From positions 1 to 51,221 of the forward strand of contig QANT01007900.1 of assembly GCA_003254885.1 (NCBI GenBank): DNA of 51,221 bases. Reading direction: 5' to 3'. The position numbers were made by a program, and so were the translations under genes. The first letter of the stretch is position 1, and each line of letters opens with the position of its first letter. The notes under the pieces are model-generated. The model saw only the letters and a list, made by a program, of their open reading frames with translations, did no database searches and was not told the DNA's origin. This DNA is from Purshia tridentata. Taxonomy: Eukaryota > Streptophyta > Magnoliopsida > Rosales > Rosaceae. This document shows, piece by piece, positions 1 to 9,311 of this stretch.

Positions 1-19
1 TATAAAGACAGAAGAAGAG

Positions 20-470
20 TAAAATGGTTAAATTTGTGAATTTTAAAAATATCCCACTTAAAAAATAGGTATTCATAATATTATTTATTAATAAAAGACA
101 AATGTAAAATAGAATAATTAGAATTAAAACAAAAAACAAAAAAATAGTATTACACCCTTATTTTTAGCAACTCACATCCACACAACTATTATTTTAAGAC
201 AAATAAATTATTAAATTTTTTAATTAAATATTTAGAAAACGCGCAACACTCGTGACAAGAGACTAGTATATATAATGGGAGAATGAAGAAGAAGGTTAAA
301 CATTTAAAAATCCAACATTGCCTTTTGTTAATTAAAAGATTAAAATCAAACAACTTAATATTTTGAGAGTAAAATAATAAAATAAAATAATTAGAATTGA
401 AAAATAAAATAAAATAAAAAATCACACCTCTCTTTATTTTTAGCAACTCATTTACCCCCACTAATTCTTT
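20..470. repeat. Degraded tandem duplication of AT-rich DNA
   Basis: Two related blocks lie side by side. Around 107-180 the order is an 'aataattagaatt' stretch, an A-rich tract, 'acacc' and then 'tatttttagcaactca'. The same order recurs at about 386-470. Weaker similarity extends upstream (20-106 against 285-385). No coding potential is seen. It looks like an old duplication of about 270-280 bp in intergenic DNA. The boundaries are approximate. Confidence 0.55.
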
Positions 471-540
471 TGTAGGAAGAATAATTTCTTTTTTAAAAAG
501 GTCAAAAAAACATATATAAATATTTGAGGATGAAAATTGC

Positions 541-720
541 AAATGGACAAAAACTCAAGGATCAAAATTAGAAATGGACAAAAATCCAAGGACCAAAACT
601 GGAATTTTGAAACTACGAGGACCAAATTTGTTTTTGGAGTAAAACCCAAGGACTAAAATCAGAATTTTGAAACCATGAGGACCAAATTTGTTTTTGGAGT
701 AAAACACAGGGACTAAAAAC
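541..720. repeat. Six-unit array of degenerate ~30-bp repeats (60-bp higher-order unit)
   Basis: Positions 601-660 and 661-720 are near-identical 60-mers. Each 60-mer splits into two ~30-bp halves around 'gaggaccaaatttg' and 'aaggactaaaat'. Two further ~30-bp units at 541-600 are built on 'aaatggacaaaaa..caagga'. The array ends in 'gggactaaaaacgtatttaaccc', a phrase I associate with dispersed plant repeats. The array lies downstream of the 3' end of the PPR gene. Confidence 0.75.
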
Positions 721-840
721 GTATTTAACCCAAAAAATAAAAAATAAATATGCATTATTTAAAAATACACTTTATAAATGGAATACAAAATTTCCTTTGG
801 GTTAGAAACTTAGAAGGGAGAAAGTGCATAACAATGGTGT

Positions 841-3639
841 CTACCAATAATCTCCACATGAGCACGAACCATCTTTGAAATGATGGAATCTATTAATGTC
901 CCTCACTATAATCTCTCTTGAGACAATTTTACAGATGAACTTGAATGCGATATGGCAGTCCACACATACTCGTAGGTTCTTCTTCACCCTAATGGGAGCT
1001 CCTGGTGGAGTGGCAATCAACCCAAAAGCCACCGCAAGCTTCTCACTATGGTATCGTAGAAGCTGCTCCTTTTCGCTTTGTTCCACATCATGGAGGTCCG
1101 TCTCCACCAGTGGGACATAGCCAGCTTTGTGCATAAGGTCAAACAGCTCATCAAGTTTAGCATATATTTCCACACTTCTTGAATGACTTCTATCTCCTAC
1201 TATAAAGGTGTGTACCTTGTCTTTGACCTCAATCCAACTCATCCCAGGTTCCTTCTTTACATGGCTTTCTTTCATAAGTCTTCTCATTTTTGCCACATTA
1301 TCCCACATGCCAGCTGATGCATAAATGTTTGCAAGAAGTACATGTGTACCAGATTTCTCGGGCTCAAGAGCTAAGAGCATTTCAGCAGCTTGTTGGCCAA
1401 GCTCAACATTTTTATGGATTCTTGCAGCCCCAAGAAGTGCCCCCCAAATTGAGGCATTTGCATGAAATGGCATCGTGTTGACAAGCTCCATTGCCTCATT
1501 TATCTTCCCTGCTCTGCCAAGGATATCAATCATGCAAGCATAATGCTCCTCCCTCGGCACAATTCCAAACTCCTTCATTGACCCAAAATATTTTCTGGCT
1601 TCAGTTACCAAACCTGCATGATTGCATGCGCAAAGGACACTGACTAAAGTAATATGATTAGGGGAAACGCCATCGTTGAGCATCTGATTAAATAAATTGA
1701 GGGCCTCTTTTCCATGCCCATGTTGAGCAAGTCCTCCAATCATCGCAGACCATGAAACTATTCCTCTCTCAGGTACCTCAGAGAAAGCACGATCAGCGTC
1801 ATCTATGCTTCCACACTTTGCATACATGTTAACAAGAGAATTCCCAGCAAAAGCATCAGACATAAAACCAAACTTCAGTACATGAACGTGGATCTGTTTC
1901 CCTTGCTCATATGCGGACAAATTTGCACAAGCATTCAGAAGAGAACTGCATACAAACGAATCAGGCTTGTTCCCCATCTCTTGCATTTGCAAATAGAGTT
2001 TGAGAGCTTCTTCACCTTGTTCATATTGAGCATAGGCTGTGATCATGGATGTGAAAGCCACCAAATCTCCAATTGGGTTTTCTTGAAATATTCTTTCCGC
2101 ATGTTCTATTTTGCCACACTTTCCATATGTATCAAGAAGGCTATTTATAACATACAAGTCAGACTGAAAACCTGTTTTGACAGAAAGAGCATGAACTTGT
2201 TCACAAACATTTATAGCCTGCAAGCTCGCTGCAGATTTGAGGACTGTAGATAAGGTAGTCTGGTTAAATCCTAGTCCCTCCTTATACATTTCAGAAAAGA
2301 TGGATACAGCTTCTATATCTTCCCCATTCTGTGAATGTCCGGAGATCACAGCATTCCATGTAACCATGTCCTTCTTTGGCATCATGTTAAAAAGCACCCT
2401 TGCATTATTGATCATCTCACACTTGCAGTACAAATCTATCAGTCCAACTTTGACAAATGGATCTGATTCTGTATCCATCTTTATCAAGACAGAGTGCAAC
2501 TGCCCACCCAATTTCTTGAACCCCATTCCAGCACAAGCTTTAAGTGCACTAGATAATGTAAACATATTTGGACATATTCCTGACCCTTTCATTTGAGCAA
2601 ACAATTTTAGAGCCCGACCATGGTACTCGTGAAGAACACAACCAGCAATAACAGCATTCCAGGAAACAATATCAGGTTGTGCAATTTTCTCAAAAACTGA
2701 AATTGCATCTTCAAGAGTTCTGACTTTTGCATACATGTCAACAAGTGCATTTGCTGAGAACGAGTCAGAATCATACCCAAGCTTAATTATATACCCATGA
2801 ATTTTCCTTCCTCGACTAGCATCCCCCAACCCGGTACAGGCGTTTATTATACTAGACAGACTATACTCATTAGGTTTTATTCCACTCAGAATCATTTCTT
2901 GAAACAGGTCCATTGCTTCTCCAAAGAAGTCACTCTGCACATAACAAGAAAATAATGCATTCCACGAAATAACATTCCGTTCTGGAATTGCATCAAACAG
3001 TCTCCTAGAATCCCCAAACTCCCCACACTTTGAATACATAACAACCAAGGTATTAGCAACAAACTCATCAGACTCAAACCCTGTAACCACTGTGATCCCA
3101 TGAATCTGCTTTCCCAGTTCCAAATCTTTAGTAATAGAGCAGGCCTTGAGAACACTCGGAAATGCAAACTCATTACACTTAACACCCAACAAGTGCATGT
3201 CATGAAACGATAAAAGGGCTTCTTTACCAAGCCCATTTTGGGCATAACCAGATATCAAAGCAGACCAAGAAACCAAATCCGGTTCTGTACTTTCGTCAAC
3301 CAGCTTCCGGGCATGCCCAAAATACCGGCACTTGGAGTACAAATTGATCAAATGGTTCCGAAGATTTTGGTCTTGGGAACATCCAAATCTGATTATGTGA
3401 GCATGGACTTCCATGCCCACACCTACAGACTTGGAAGCAGTACATTGTGATAACAGCTTAGAGTAGGATATAGAATTGCCCTTGTGGACAAAGCTGAGAA
3501 TAGGGGTGGTTTGGATATGTTCAGCAGAGTTTACAAGATGGGTTGAGAGAGTTTTGGGTTTAAATGACAGGTAAAAACGTTGGGGAAGAGGGTTTTGGAG
3601 GACATGGAATAAGCAAAGTTTCATGGTCCATCTGACCAT
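841..3639 (-). CDS. PLS-class pentatricopeptide repeat protein with E and DYW domains (organellar RNA editing factor)
   Basis: Intronless, 932 residues from the first in-frame ATG at 3639; a second ATG five codons later (3624) starts a sequence (MKLCLFHVL...) that looks more like an organelle presequence. The body is a long array of PPR motifs of P, L and S type, with repeated 'VSWNAVI', '[11 protein letters not shown]' and 'ACAGLG'-like cores. It is followed by an E/E+ region ([18 protein letters not shown]) and a complete DYW deaminase-like domain at about residues 838-932: HSE 864-866, CVDCH 892-896 and the C-terminal CSCGDYW. Family knowledge: PPR modules read RNA bases and the DYW domain carries out C-to-U editing in mitochondria or plastids. 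All deaminase zinc ligands appear present. The target site and organelle cannot be read from sequence. Two TTGGGCC-type boxes lie upstream. Confidence 0.97.
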   Translation of the reverse strand: MVRWTMKLCLFHVLQNPLPQRFYLSFKPKTLSTHLVNSAEHIQTTPILSFVHKGNSISYSKLLSQCTASKSVGVGMEVHAHIIRFGCSQDQNLRNHLINLYSKCRYFGHARKLVDESTEPDLVSWSALISGYAQNGLGKEALLSFHDMHLLGVKCNEFAFPSVLKACSITKDLELGKQIHGITVVTGFESDEFVANTLVVMYSKCGEFGDSRRLFDAIPERNVISWNALFSCYVQSDFFGEAMDLFQEMILSGIKPNEYSLSSIINACTGLGDASRGRKIHGYIIKLGYDSDSFSANALVDMYAKVRTLEDAISVFEKIAQPDIVSWNAVIAGCVLHEYHGRALKLFAQMKGSGICPNMFTLSSALKACAGMGFKKLGGQLHSVLIKMDTESDPFVKVGLIDLYCKCEMINNARVLFNMMPKKDMVTWNAVISGHSQNGEDIEAVSIFSEMYKEGLGFNQTTLSTVLKSAASLQAINVCEQVHALSVKTGFQSDLYVINSLLDTYGKCGKIEHAERIFQENPIGDLVAFTSMITAYAQYEQGEEALKLYLQMQEMGNKPDSFVCSSLLNACANLSAYEQGKQIHVHVLKFGFMSDAFAGNSLVNMYAKCGSIDDADRAFSEVPERGIVSWSAMIGGLAQHGHGKEALNLFNQMLNDGVSPNHITLVSVLCACNHAGLVTEARKYFGSMKEFGIVPREEHYACMIDILGRAGKINEAMELVNTMPFHANASIWGALLGAARIHKNVELGQQAAEMLLALEPEKSGTHVLLANIYASAGMWDNVAKMRRLMKESHVKKEPGMSWIEVKDKVHTFIVGDRSHSRSVEIYAKLDELFDLMHKAGYVPLVETDLHDVEQSEKEQLLRYHSEKLAVAFGLIATPPGAPIRVKKNLRVCVDCHIAFKFICKIVSREIIVRDINRFHHFKDGSCSCGDYW

Positions 3640-4366
3640 CGACGGTACGTCTGAGACTTCTACACCATAACCGTTCAACGCCTGGTATTATTAGCGCTGT
3701 ATAAAGGAGTCGTCTTTTTGGATGTAATTGGAACCATTCAAGCTCCTTTGATTCTTAAAGGCCCAAACACACAAGGCTGACTCCGGGCCGGCCCAAACGA
3801 AAATGTTGAAAAATTACATGTTACTGGCACAGTATTGGATGTTAAGTTTGTAGTTCCAATTGCCAAGCAAAAGTAAATACTAATCTAGTGACCTGACTTG
3901 AATTGCATTTGAGCCCTAAGTTCAATGCAATTTCATTACCAATATATTTAATTAATATTCCGCTGAATCAGAGACTTTGTTAAAATAATTAAAGTTTTCA
4001 AATCTCTAGTGCATGGCCATGAGAGTCGATTTATAGTGTATTATTGGTTTCTTGTGTTTTGAGAGATGAAGAAAGACAGAAGCTATATATATTTATAGAC
4101 TCCAACATATTGACAAAATATACATATATTATATACACCAAAATTTGAATTTAGCAACGTTGTGTTGCACTTGGATATATCACAATTAAAAGTAGGGATA
4201 ATATTGCTTAATTAATTACAAATTCAGACTACAGTATTACTACAATTAATATCTATAGCTCTGTCATTTGTCAACGTGACCTCGATCGATCGCGTATCCA
4301 ATATATAGGATTTGCGTGACTTGAGCAATCTTTCATATCTGCATCTTTCTCAATTTCTTTCTCTAT
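3640..4366. other. Intergenic region between the PPR gene and the small peptide gene
   Basis: Upstream DNA of the PPR gene (site II-like pair near 3760-3798) and, towards 4366, the presumed 3' UTR of the small peptide gene. The sequence is AT-rich with many stops in all frames. No other coding or RNA feature was recognised. Confidence 0.6.
3760..3798 (-). promoter_or_regulatory. Paired site II-like boxes upstream of the PPR gene
   Basis: Two copies of 'ggcccaaac' (3760-3768 and 3790-3798) read as GTTTGGGCC on the gene strand, exactly 30 bp apart and about 120-160 bp upstream of the PPR start codon. TGGGCC/T 'site II' elements are bound by TCP factors and are enriched in promoters of nuclear genes for organellar proteins. 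The function here is inferred from position and motif only. Confidence 0.4.
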
Positions 4367-4776
4367 CTACCACCCAACAAATCCCAGAAAACTGAAATCA
4401 AACGCAACAATTAATACATTGATCAAAGTTAATTAAAATGACTACAAATGCTAGATCATGATAATGCATGAACAAGATCAGGCAGCATCCTAATTGGAAT
4501 TTCCGTAATTGAAAAACTGAATAATTCCAATTTCTGATTTCTTCTTCGGAACTTGTTGCTGTAATTGAATAATTCCAGTTTAATTACATAACATTCAAGC
4601 TAGAAAACTCTAATAACATTCAAGAAAATCGACAAGAAGAGAATATATATGTATATATATATTTACCTGAGGGATCGAACGGCAAAGTGGTGGGAAAGAA
4701 AGTGGAAGAAAAAACTGGCTCCGTGAAGGAACACCACAACTCCCGTGCACCCCAGCACAAATAGCTCCACCGTCAT
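4367..4776 (-). CDS. 44-residue conserved-looking membrane peptide, two exons
   Basis: Model: exon 1 4776-4667, intron 4666-4392 (GTAAAT...TTTCAG, 275 nt), exon 2 4391-4367 ending in TAG; 135 nt, 44 residues. The ATG at 4776 is the first ATG downstream of a TATATAA box at 4931-4925. The peptide starts MTVELFVLGC, has a hydrophobic stretch with the phrase VVVFLHGASFFFH at about residues 13-25, and ends RSLSFLGFVGW across the splice. It is mostly one membrane-spanning segment with two His pairs and a Ser/Arg tail. Unspliced, exon 1 runs into TAA inside the donor, giving 37 residues. I have a sense of similar tiny plant proteins with FLHGANFFF and RSxSFLGF motifs but cannot name the family. The function is unknown. 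The model rests on the splice signals, frame and first-ATG position. Confidence 0.6.
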
Positions 4777-4924
4777 CTCCTTCCTTTACGATTATGATCT
4801 CCTCACTTAGATTAATCTTAGAAGGTCGCTCGATCGAGTTGTATACCCAGACACAGAGAAGAGATGGTTGAAAATTGGTATGAACCAAAAGATGTAACCG
4901 CCACTATTATTCACTCTTTTTGTC

Positions 4925-4931
4925 TTATATA
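4925..4931 (-). promoter_or_regulatory. TATA box of the 44-aa peptide gene
   Basis: TATATAA on the minus strand, about 150 nt upstream of the ATG at 4776. This leaves a 5' UTR of roughly 120 nt with no upstream ATG, so the small reading frame would be the first one met by scanning ribosomes. Confidence 0.5.
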
Positions 4932-6097
4932 TCAAGGTTTTGGACTTTGGTGCACTCACAAGTCACAGCTTCTTCTAGCCTTCTTGTTGGACTTTATTTT
5001 AATTGCTAAACTTATAATGAACCGCTGACGTCATCACCCATACATGTACGGGAATTCATTGGCGGTCATGGACGGTGACATATTATTTTATATTTTATAT
5101 TTTATTTGCATGCTTGAAATTAAAGAAAACAATGTGTTCTGTTAGAACTTGGAACGTTGAGGATGATACAAAATAAGCAGACCTGCATATCTGATGCGGC
5201 CCTTTCGCTTTTAGGAATTTTTTGCTGAATAGGTAGCATAGTTGAAAAGTATGAGCGAGAGTATGTTTTGTTAGGCTGTTAATGTTGATATTTACTAATA
5301 CGCCCTATGAGTCCATATTATTGTTGGTCCTGAGCAATGGAAGAGGCTAAGTTAGCCAAAACATCATGAGAACTCTTTTTATTGTGGGACGCAAAATGCA
5401 TCATTCATGCGAGAGCTTCCTCCATCCTAACAGTATTACAGAATTCTTATTATTATTTTTTTCCTTTTTCAAGCATAATCGAATAAAAATTCTACATGGT
5501 TAACAATGCTTACTGATTTCAGTATCTCAAGTCCATTACTTAAATACTGACAATAATTATTCATTTTTTCTTTTTTGAATTTCATTTAAGCAAGTTAACA
5601 ACAGAAAGACAAGGGGAATAGTCTAAAGACAGTAAGAAGAGAAAAAAAAATGATGATTCTAGTCTATTTCAAATGGATTAGTAAATGCAGAAATAACATT
5701 CTGTTGGCAAATTGAAAATTTTCCTTGATCATCACAGTTGAGCATTGGCTCTTCATTTCATCTGCTTCAACTGGAACCATTTAAGGCTTTTGCTATGCTG
5801 AAAGTTTCACATTCACCAGTCTATCATGTAAAATGGCAACTATCATAAAATTAATGTTTTCCATAAACTAAAAAATCACTGTTTCTTCAAAATGCAGAAC
5901 ATTCTGAAGGAAAGGAGCTAATAAGGACAGGTTATTTTAATCAAGCACGCATAGTGATGCTGCAATACTCATCTGAGGCATGTATTGGGTTGATTTAGAA
6001 GCTCAAGCGATTAGAATCCCGCCCAAGAAGTACCCCTTAACAAGATTTTGAATAACTCATTTTTTATTATTACTATTGAAGCAACTTACTGCCTCCA
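4932..6097. other. Intergenic region upstream of the peptide gene and downstream of Di19
   Basis: AT-rich spacer with short A/T runs and no frame that looks coding. The part nearest 6097 should include the Di19-like 3' UTR, and the part nearest 4932 the promoter of the peptide gene. Nothing else was recognised. Confidence 0.55.
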
Positions 6098-8352
6098 TTA
6101 GTCACCTAACAGTGTTGAGAGAAACAGATCTTGCACAAAACCAGCTCTCCCAGTGGCCTGTCGAATCCTTTTCTCCCGCTCTTCATAACTCAAGGAAGGA
6201 TCAAAACTGCAAGAGAGAGAGCAATATTTCAGATCCAAAGAACAGCTTTAAAGGCGCTTGGGAAGGCATTAATCTTCACCATCAAAGGTTGTGACTAAAT
6301 TAGTTCTTGGTTTATTACTTATAAACAAAGCATGTGAAGAAGTGTAGGAGAATAAATTCATAAACACGTTCTTTCTTTTAGCCTAAATAGGAGACTCCCT
6401 AAATTAAAACCAAACCCTAATTTAAGCATTGACTAGGCACCACTTTGGTCACTAATATTTAATTCTTGAAGAGGTTTCAAATCCCCACCTATCCAAACAA
6501 AAGTTTGCCAATGAAAAGCAAGGTTTCTGATAAATACAAAACAGTACCTTGATTTCCAAATATGTTGTGGCACCACATTCTTTGCAGAAGTGTCCTCACC
6601 AGTGCTTAAAACAGATTTCGAAATTTCATCTGCTCCTGATGCAGGGAAATTCAAAATAAGTGATGACAAGAATGGATCGGTAGCTGCATTAGACACATTA
6701 GCATTGTCTGATCGATATCCACCACTCCCTAGAAGCACCTGTAGATGAGCCTCACGAAGATCCCGGCCAAGGAGAGACAGTGCCTGACTGTTAGGAATAG
6801 CAACTCTACGTAACCTGCGACGTCTCTGCAAGTGATTTTCAGTTAAAGGAAACTAAAAGGGCAATCAAACTTTGTACATGGATATTATCAGAAATTTATA
6901 AATGAATGATGTCTCAACAATTACATATCCATTTTAAAGGATATCTTGAACAAGTGTCCATGTTGCAGTGTGATGTGACTTAACATGTCTCGTGCAACTT
7001 TAACAGAGCAAATGGGACAAACCTGCAAGAAAATAAAGTAAATATAGCATGAGTCTTTTTTGCACGAAATTTCATCAATAACTAGAAATTAGTAGTTACA
7101 GTCTCATTCTGCATCTATTTTTCAGGGATTAGGAAAACAGGTAAAAGTAACTAATAAAAGAGACAGGAAAGCCGATTACTTTATCATTAGTGCTAAGAAG
7201 TTTTATCATTTCAATGAAAGTACAGATAATAGATAACAACTACCTACCACTTCATTGCTTAAAATAAAACAAAAATGAAAAAGAAGCTTACTATGACTTT
7301 TGAAATTCTTATAATTACAAAGTTCTCTATAATAGTACCAACCCTGATGAGGCATCGAGTGATGGAATATCTTAGGCCTGAAATCATTCAACCTTCATAT
7401 CTTCAGTTTACGTACATGGAAGAGTGCTAGAGGCATTCTATCAAGAACAGAAGATAACATGATAAAGAATCCTAATCCTAGCCATCACAGAAATAACTCT
7501 TTCAGCTAATAATAAACCATCTAATTTATTCTCAGCTTAAGAATGCATCATATGCATATAAGACACTCTCTTCAGCAGGTTTTTGAAATTCCTTGGTATT
7601 AATTTCTTATTTATGCAAATAACCAAAAAAGCAAAAAATAAAACCAGTTCATTTACCTAAGGTATGAATTATCAAATATTTCAGGAAAAAAAAATTGAAT
7701 ACAATAAAATCAATACTACGACCTGATGTTGAATAACAGAATACAAAGCTAAGGTAGCAGTTTATAGTCGTATGCTTTTGATGAATCAAAAAAGTCAATC
7801 AGTGGTTTCCAAATTAGGTAATAAAATTTGACAACACAAAAAAAAAGGTCCCAACTTTTTCCTCAAGGGGAACCAAATCACAACTTTATGATTATGCAAC
7901 AAACACGAATCGCTCATAATATTTATATGTATGTATATATGGAGGTTCCATTTCAACGACAATAAAAAAGGGAATATAGAGAATAAGCACACGTACGGTG
8001 ACTTTAGATTCGCAGGAGTGCTCGTCTTCGAGGTGCGAACACAAGGACGCGATATCGAAGTCCTCGTAACAATACGGGCACGGGAAGTCGGGTCGGACCT
8101 CGTCTTCAACCTCGAAATCGTCGATGCTTAACCGATCTAAATTTTCATTTTTTTCAGAGAAAATTTCAAAAGAAATAGAATAGATAAATCAGAGTGGATA
8201 TTAGAAATTATAATAAAAAAGAAGATCAGAAATGAAGACCAAAAACAGAACAGGAGCTGGTAGGGACCTAAGTGGGAGCTCTGGTGATGGTGCTGCAACG
8301 TGTATTGCCGTTTGGCGGCTGCGAGGCGGGAGGTCCAGAACTCGGAGTCCAT
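6098..8352 (-). CDS. Di19: DEHYDRATION-INDUCED 19 (Di19)-family zinc-finger protein
   Basis: Five coding exons: 8352-8268, 8136-7997, 7022-6945, 6831-6548 and 6206-6098; 696 nt, 231 residues. The start MDSEFWTSRL is typical of the family. A Di19 zinc-binding domain follows: C48/C51, C61/H63/H68 in exon 2, then C77/C80 and H91/H96 in exon 3. A basic nuclear-localisation-type run RRRRLRR sits at 104-110. The C-terminal Di19_C region ends FVQDLFLSTLLGD. Family knowledge: Di19 proteins are nuclear, respond to drought, salt or ABA, and some bind DNA or are targets of calcium-dependent kinases. The third intron (6944-6832) begins ATATCCTTT and ends AC, so it is a U12-type AT-AC intron; the frame is exact across it (HLFK|LQRRRR). 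The other three introns are GT-AG. Which Di19 paralogue this is cannot be told. Confidence 0.95.
6832..6944 (-). other. U12-type AT-AC intron within the Di19 gene
   Basis: 113-nt intron on the minus strand. The donor is ATATCCTTT, a full match to the U12 AT-AC donor consensus. A branch-site-like TTTCCTTTAAC lies about 11 nt before the terminal AC, within the usual short U12 spacing. Joining AAG to TTG CAG restores the Di19 sequence. No GT-AG alternative keeps the frame: reading through gives a stop after a few codons. Confidence 0.85.
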
Positions 8353-8499
8353 TGAAGGATTCGATTCGATTTGATCAGATATCAAGCTCCTTTATCGGTT
8401 TAAATTTAAATTTGATTGCTTCTCAAACAACAAAAAGAAAAAGTATCAGAGAACCTTAATCCTGTGAAGCCTAACCTCCCCCAACCCGCTCTCGGGTGC

Positions 8500-8589
8500 T
8501 TACTTTTGTTGTTTATTTCAGACTTTCTGAGATATTTTCGAAGTTTACTTTTGTTGTTTATTTCAGACTTTCTGAGATATTTTCGAAGT
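8500..8589. repeat. Perfect 45-bp tandem duplication in the Di19 upstream/leader region
   Basis: 8500-8544 and 8545-8589 are identical, running from 'ttacttttgttg' to 'tattttcgaagt'. They lie 148-237 bp upstream of the Di19 ATG, so probably in the 5' UTR or core promoter. Identity without any change suggests a recent duplication. Confidence 0.9.
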
Positions 8590-8708
8590 TGATCTCAGAA
8601 AGCTTCAAAGAAGAAGAGAGAAAGAGAGAAATTTGAGGAGGAAACTGGAACTGGAAGCATACATATGAAAAAAATAACTAAATAAAAAATATTCAGATTC
8701 TGGAAGGC

Positions 8709-9021
8709 ATATATATATATAAATAAATAAATAAAATTTGGGATAAATTTGACTTTTTCTTTAAGAATAAGGAGGAAGTATCAGAAATAAGGATAGGACG
8801 ATTAGGTGTGTAGGTAAGAGAGAGAGAAGAATATCTGAATAAGAGGAGTGAGTATTATGTTTGTATGTATGTATGTATGTTAATATATGTGGTCAGGACC
8901 AAGTGTCGGACTTGACGTCAAACAAGGAAGCAGCGATAAAAATGTCGGGTTGGGTTTTTCTTTCCCTGAGTTTTTTTTTGGTGGTCTAAATTTTGGCCTG
9001 CCTCTCTCTCTCTCTCTCTCT
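8709..9021. repeat. Cluster of microsatellites
   Basis: (AT)n then (AAAT)n at 8709-8734, (GTAT)n at 8862-8880 and (CT)n at 9002-9021, all within about 320 bp upstream of the Di19-like gene. These are candidate length-polymorphic markers. No coding content. Confidence 0.85.
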
Positions 9022-9125
9022 TCCTTTTTCCCTCTCGAGTCTCTTCCATTCCACCATGTATTTTTAAAACTTGGGCTGCAACTTGCAAGTGAAACGTAAC
9101 GTAGAACTGTGGAAGTAGAAGGTGG

Positions 9126-9311
9126 TAAAAATATTATATTCCACCGCCAATGGGTTAGTTAATCCATATCCGATCCACAAATTGCGAATCGGATTAGATC
9201 GGTACAATATCCACAAATTGCGGATCGGATCGGATCGGTAAGCGGATTTTCGGTATATTTGTGCACCCCTAATAAAAATATTATATTCCACCGCCAATGG
9301 GTTAGTTAATC
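9126..9311. repeat. 39-bp perfect direct repeats flanking a 108-bp insert
   Basis: 9126-9164 and 9273-9311 are identical ('taaaaatattatattccacc' ... 'gggttagttaatc'). The 108 bp between them (9165-9272) are rich in 'gatcgg' and 'ccacaaattgcg' sub-repeats and end in 'gtgcacccctaa'. TAGGGGTGCAC-type ends are common in plant non-autonomous elements. The flanks look like a target-site duplication but are far longer than the 8 bp expected for hAT, so this may instead be a tandem duplication of a repeat edge. Confidence 0.7.

Noticed and set aside
4392..4666. Partial resemblance of 'ctagatcatg' in the peptide-gene intron to miR167-type sequence
   Set aside because: Too many mismatches to the mature microRNA and no matching star arm or hairpin nearby.
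4610..4888. 92-codon open frame on the minus strand overlapping the small peptide gene
   Set aside because: It starts at TTG, not ATG, and is in a different frame from the first ATG; it is an out-of-frame reading of the 44-aa peptide's exon 1.
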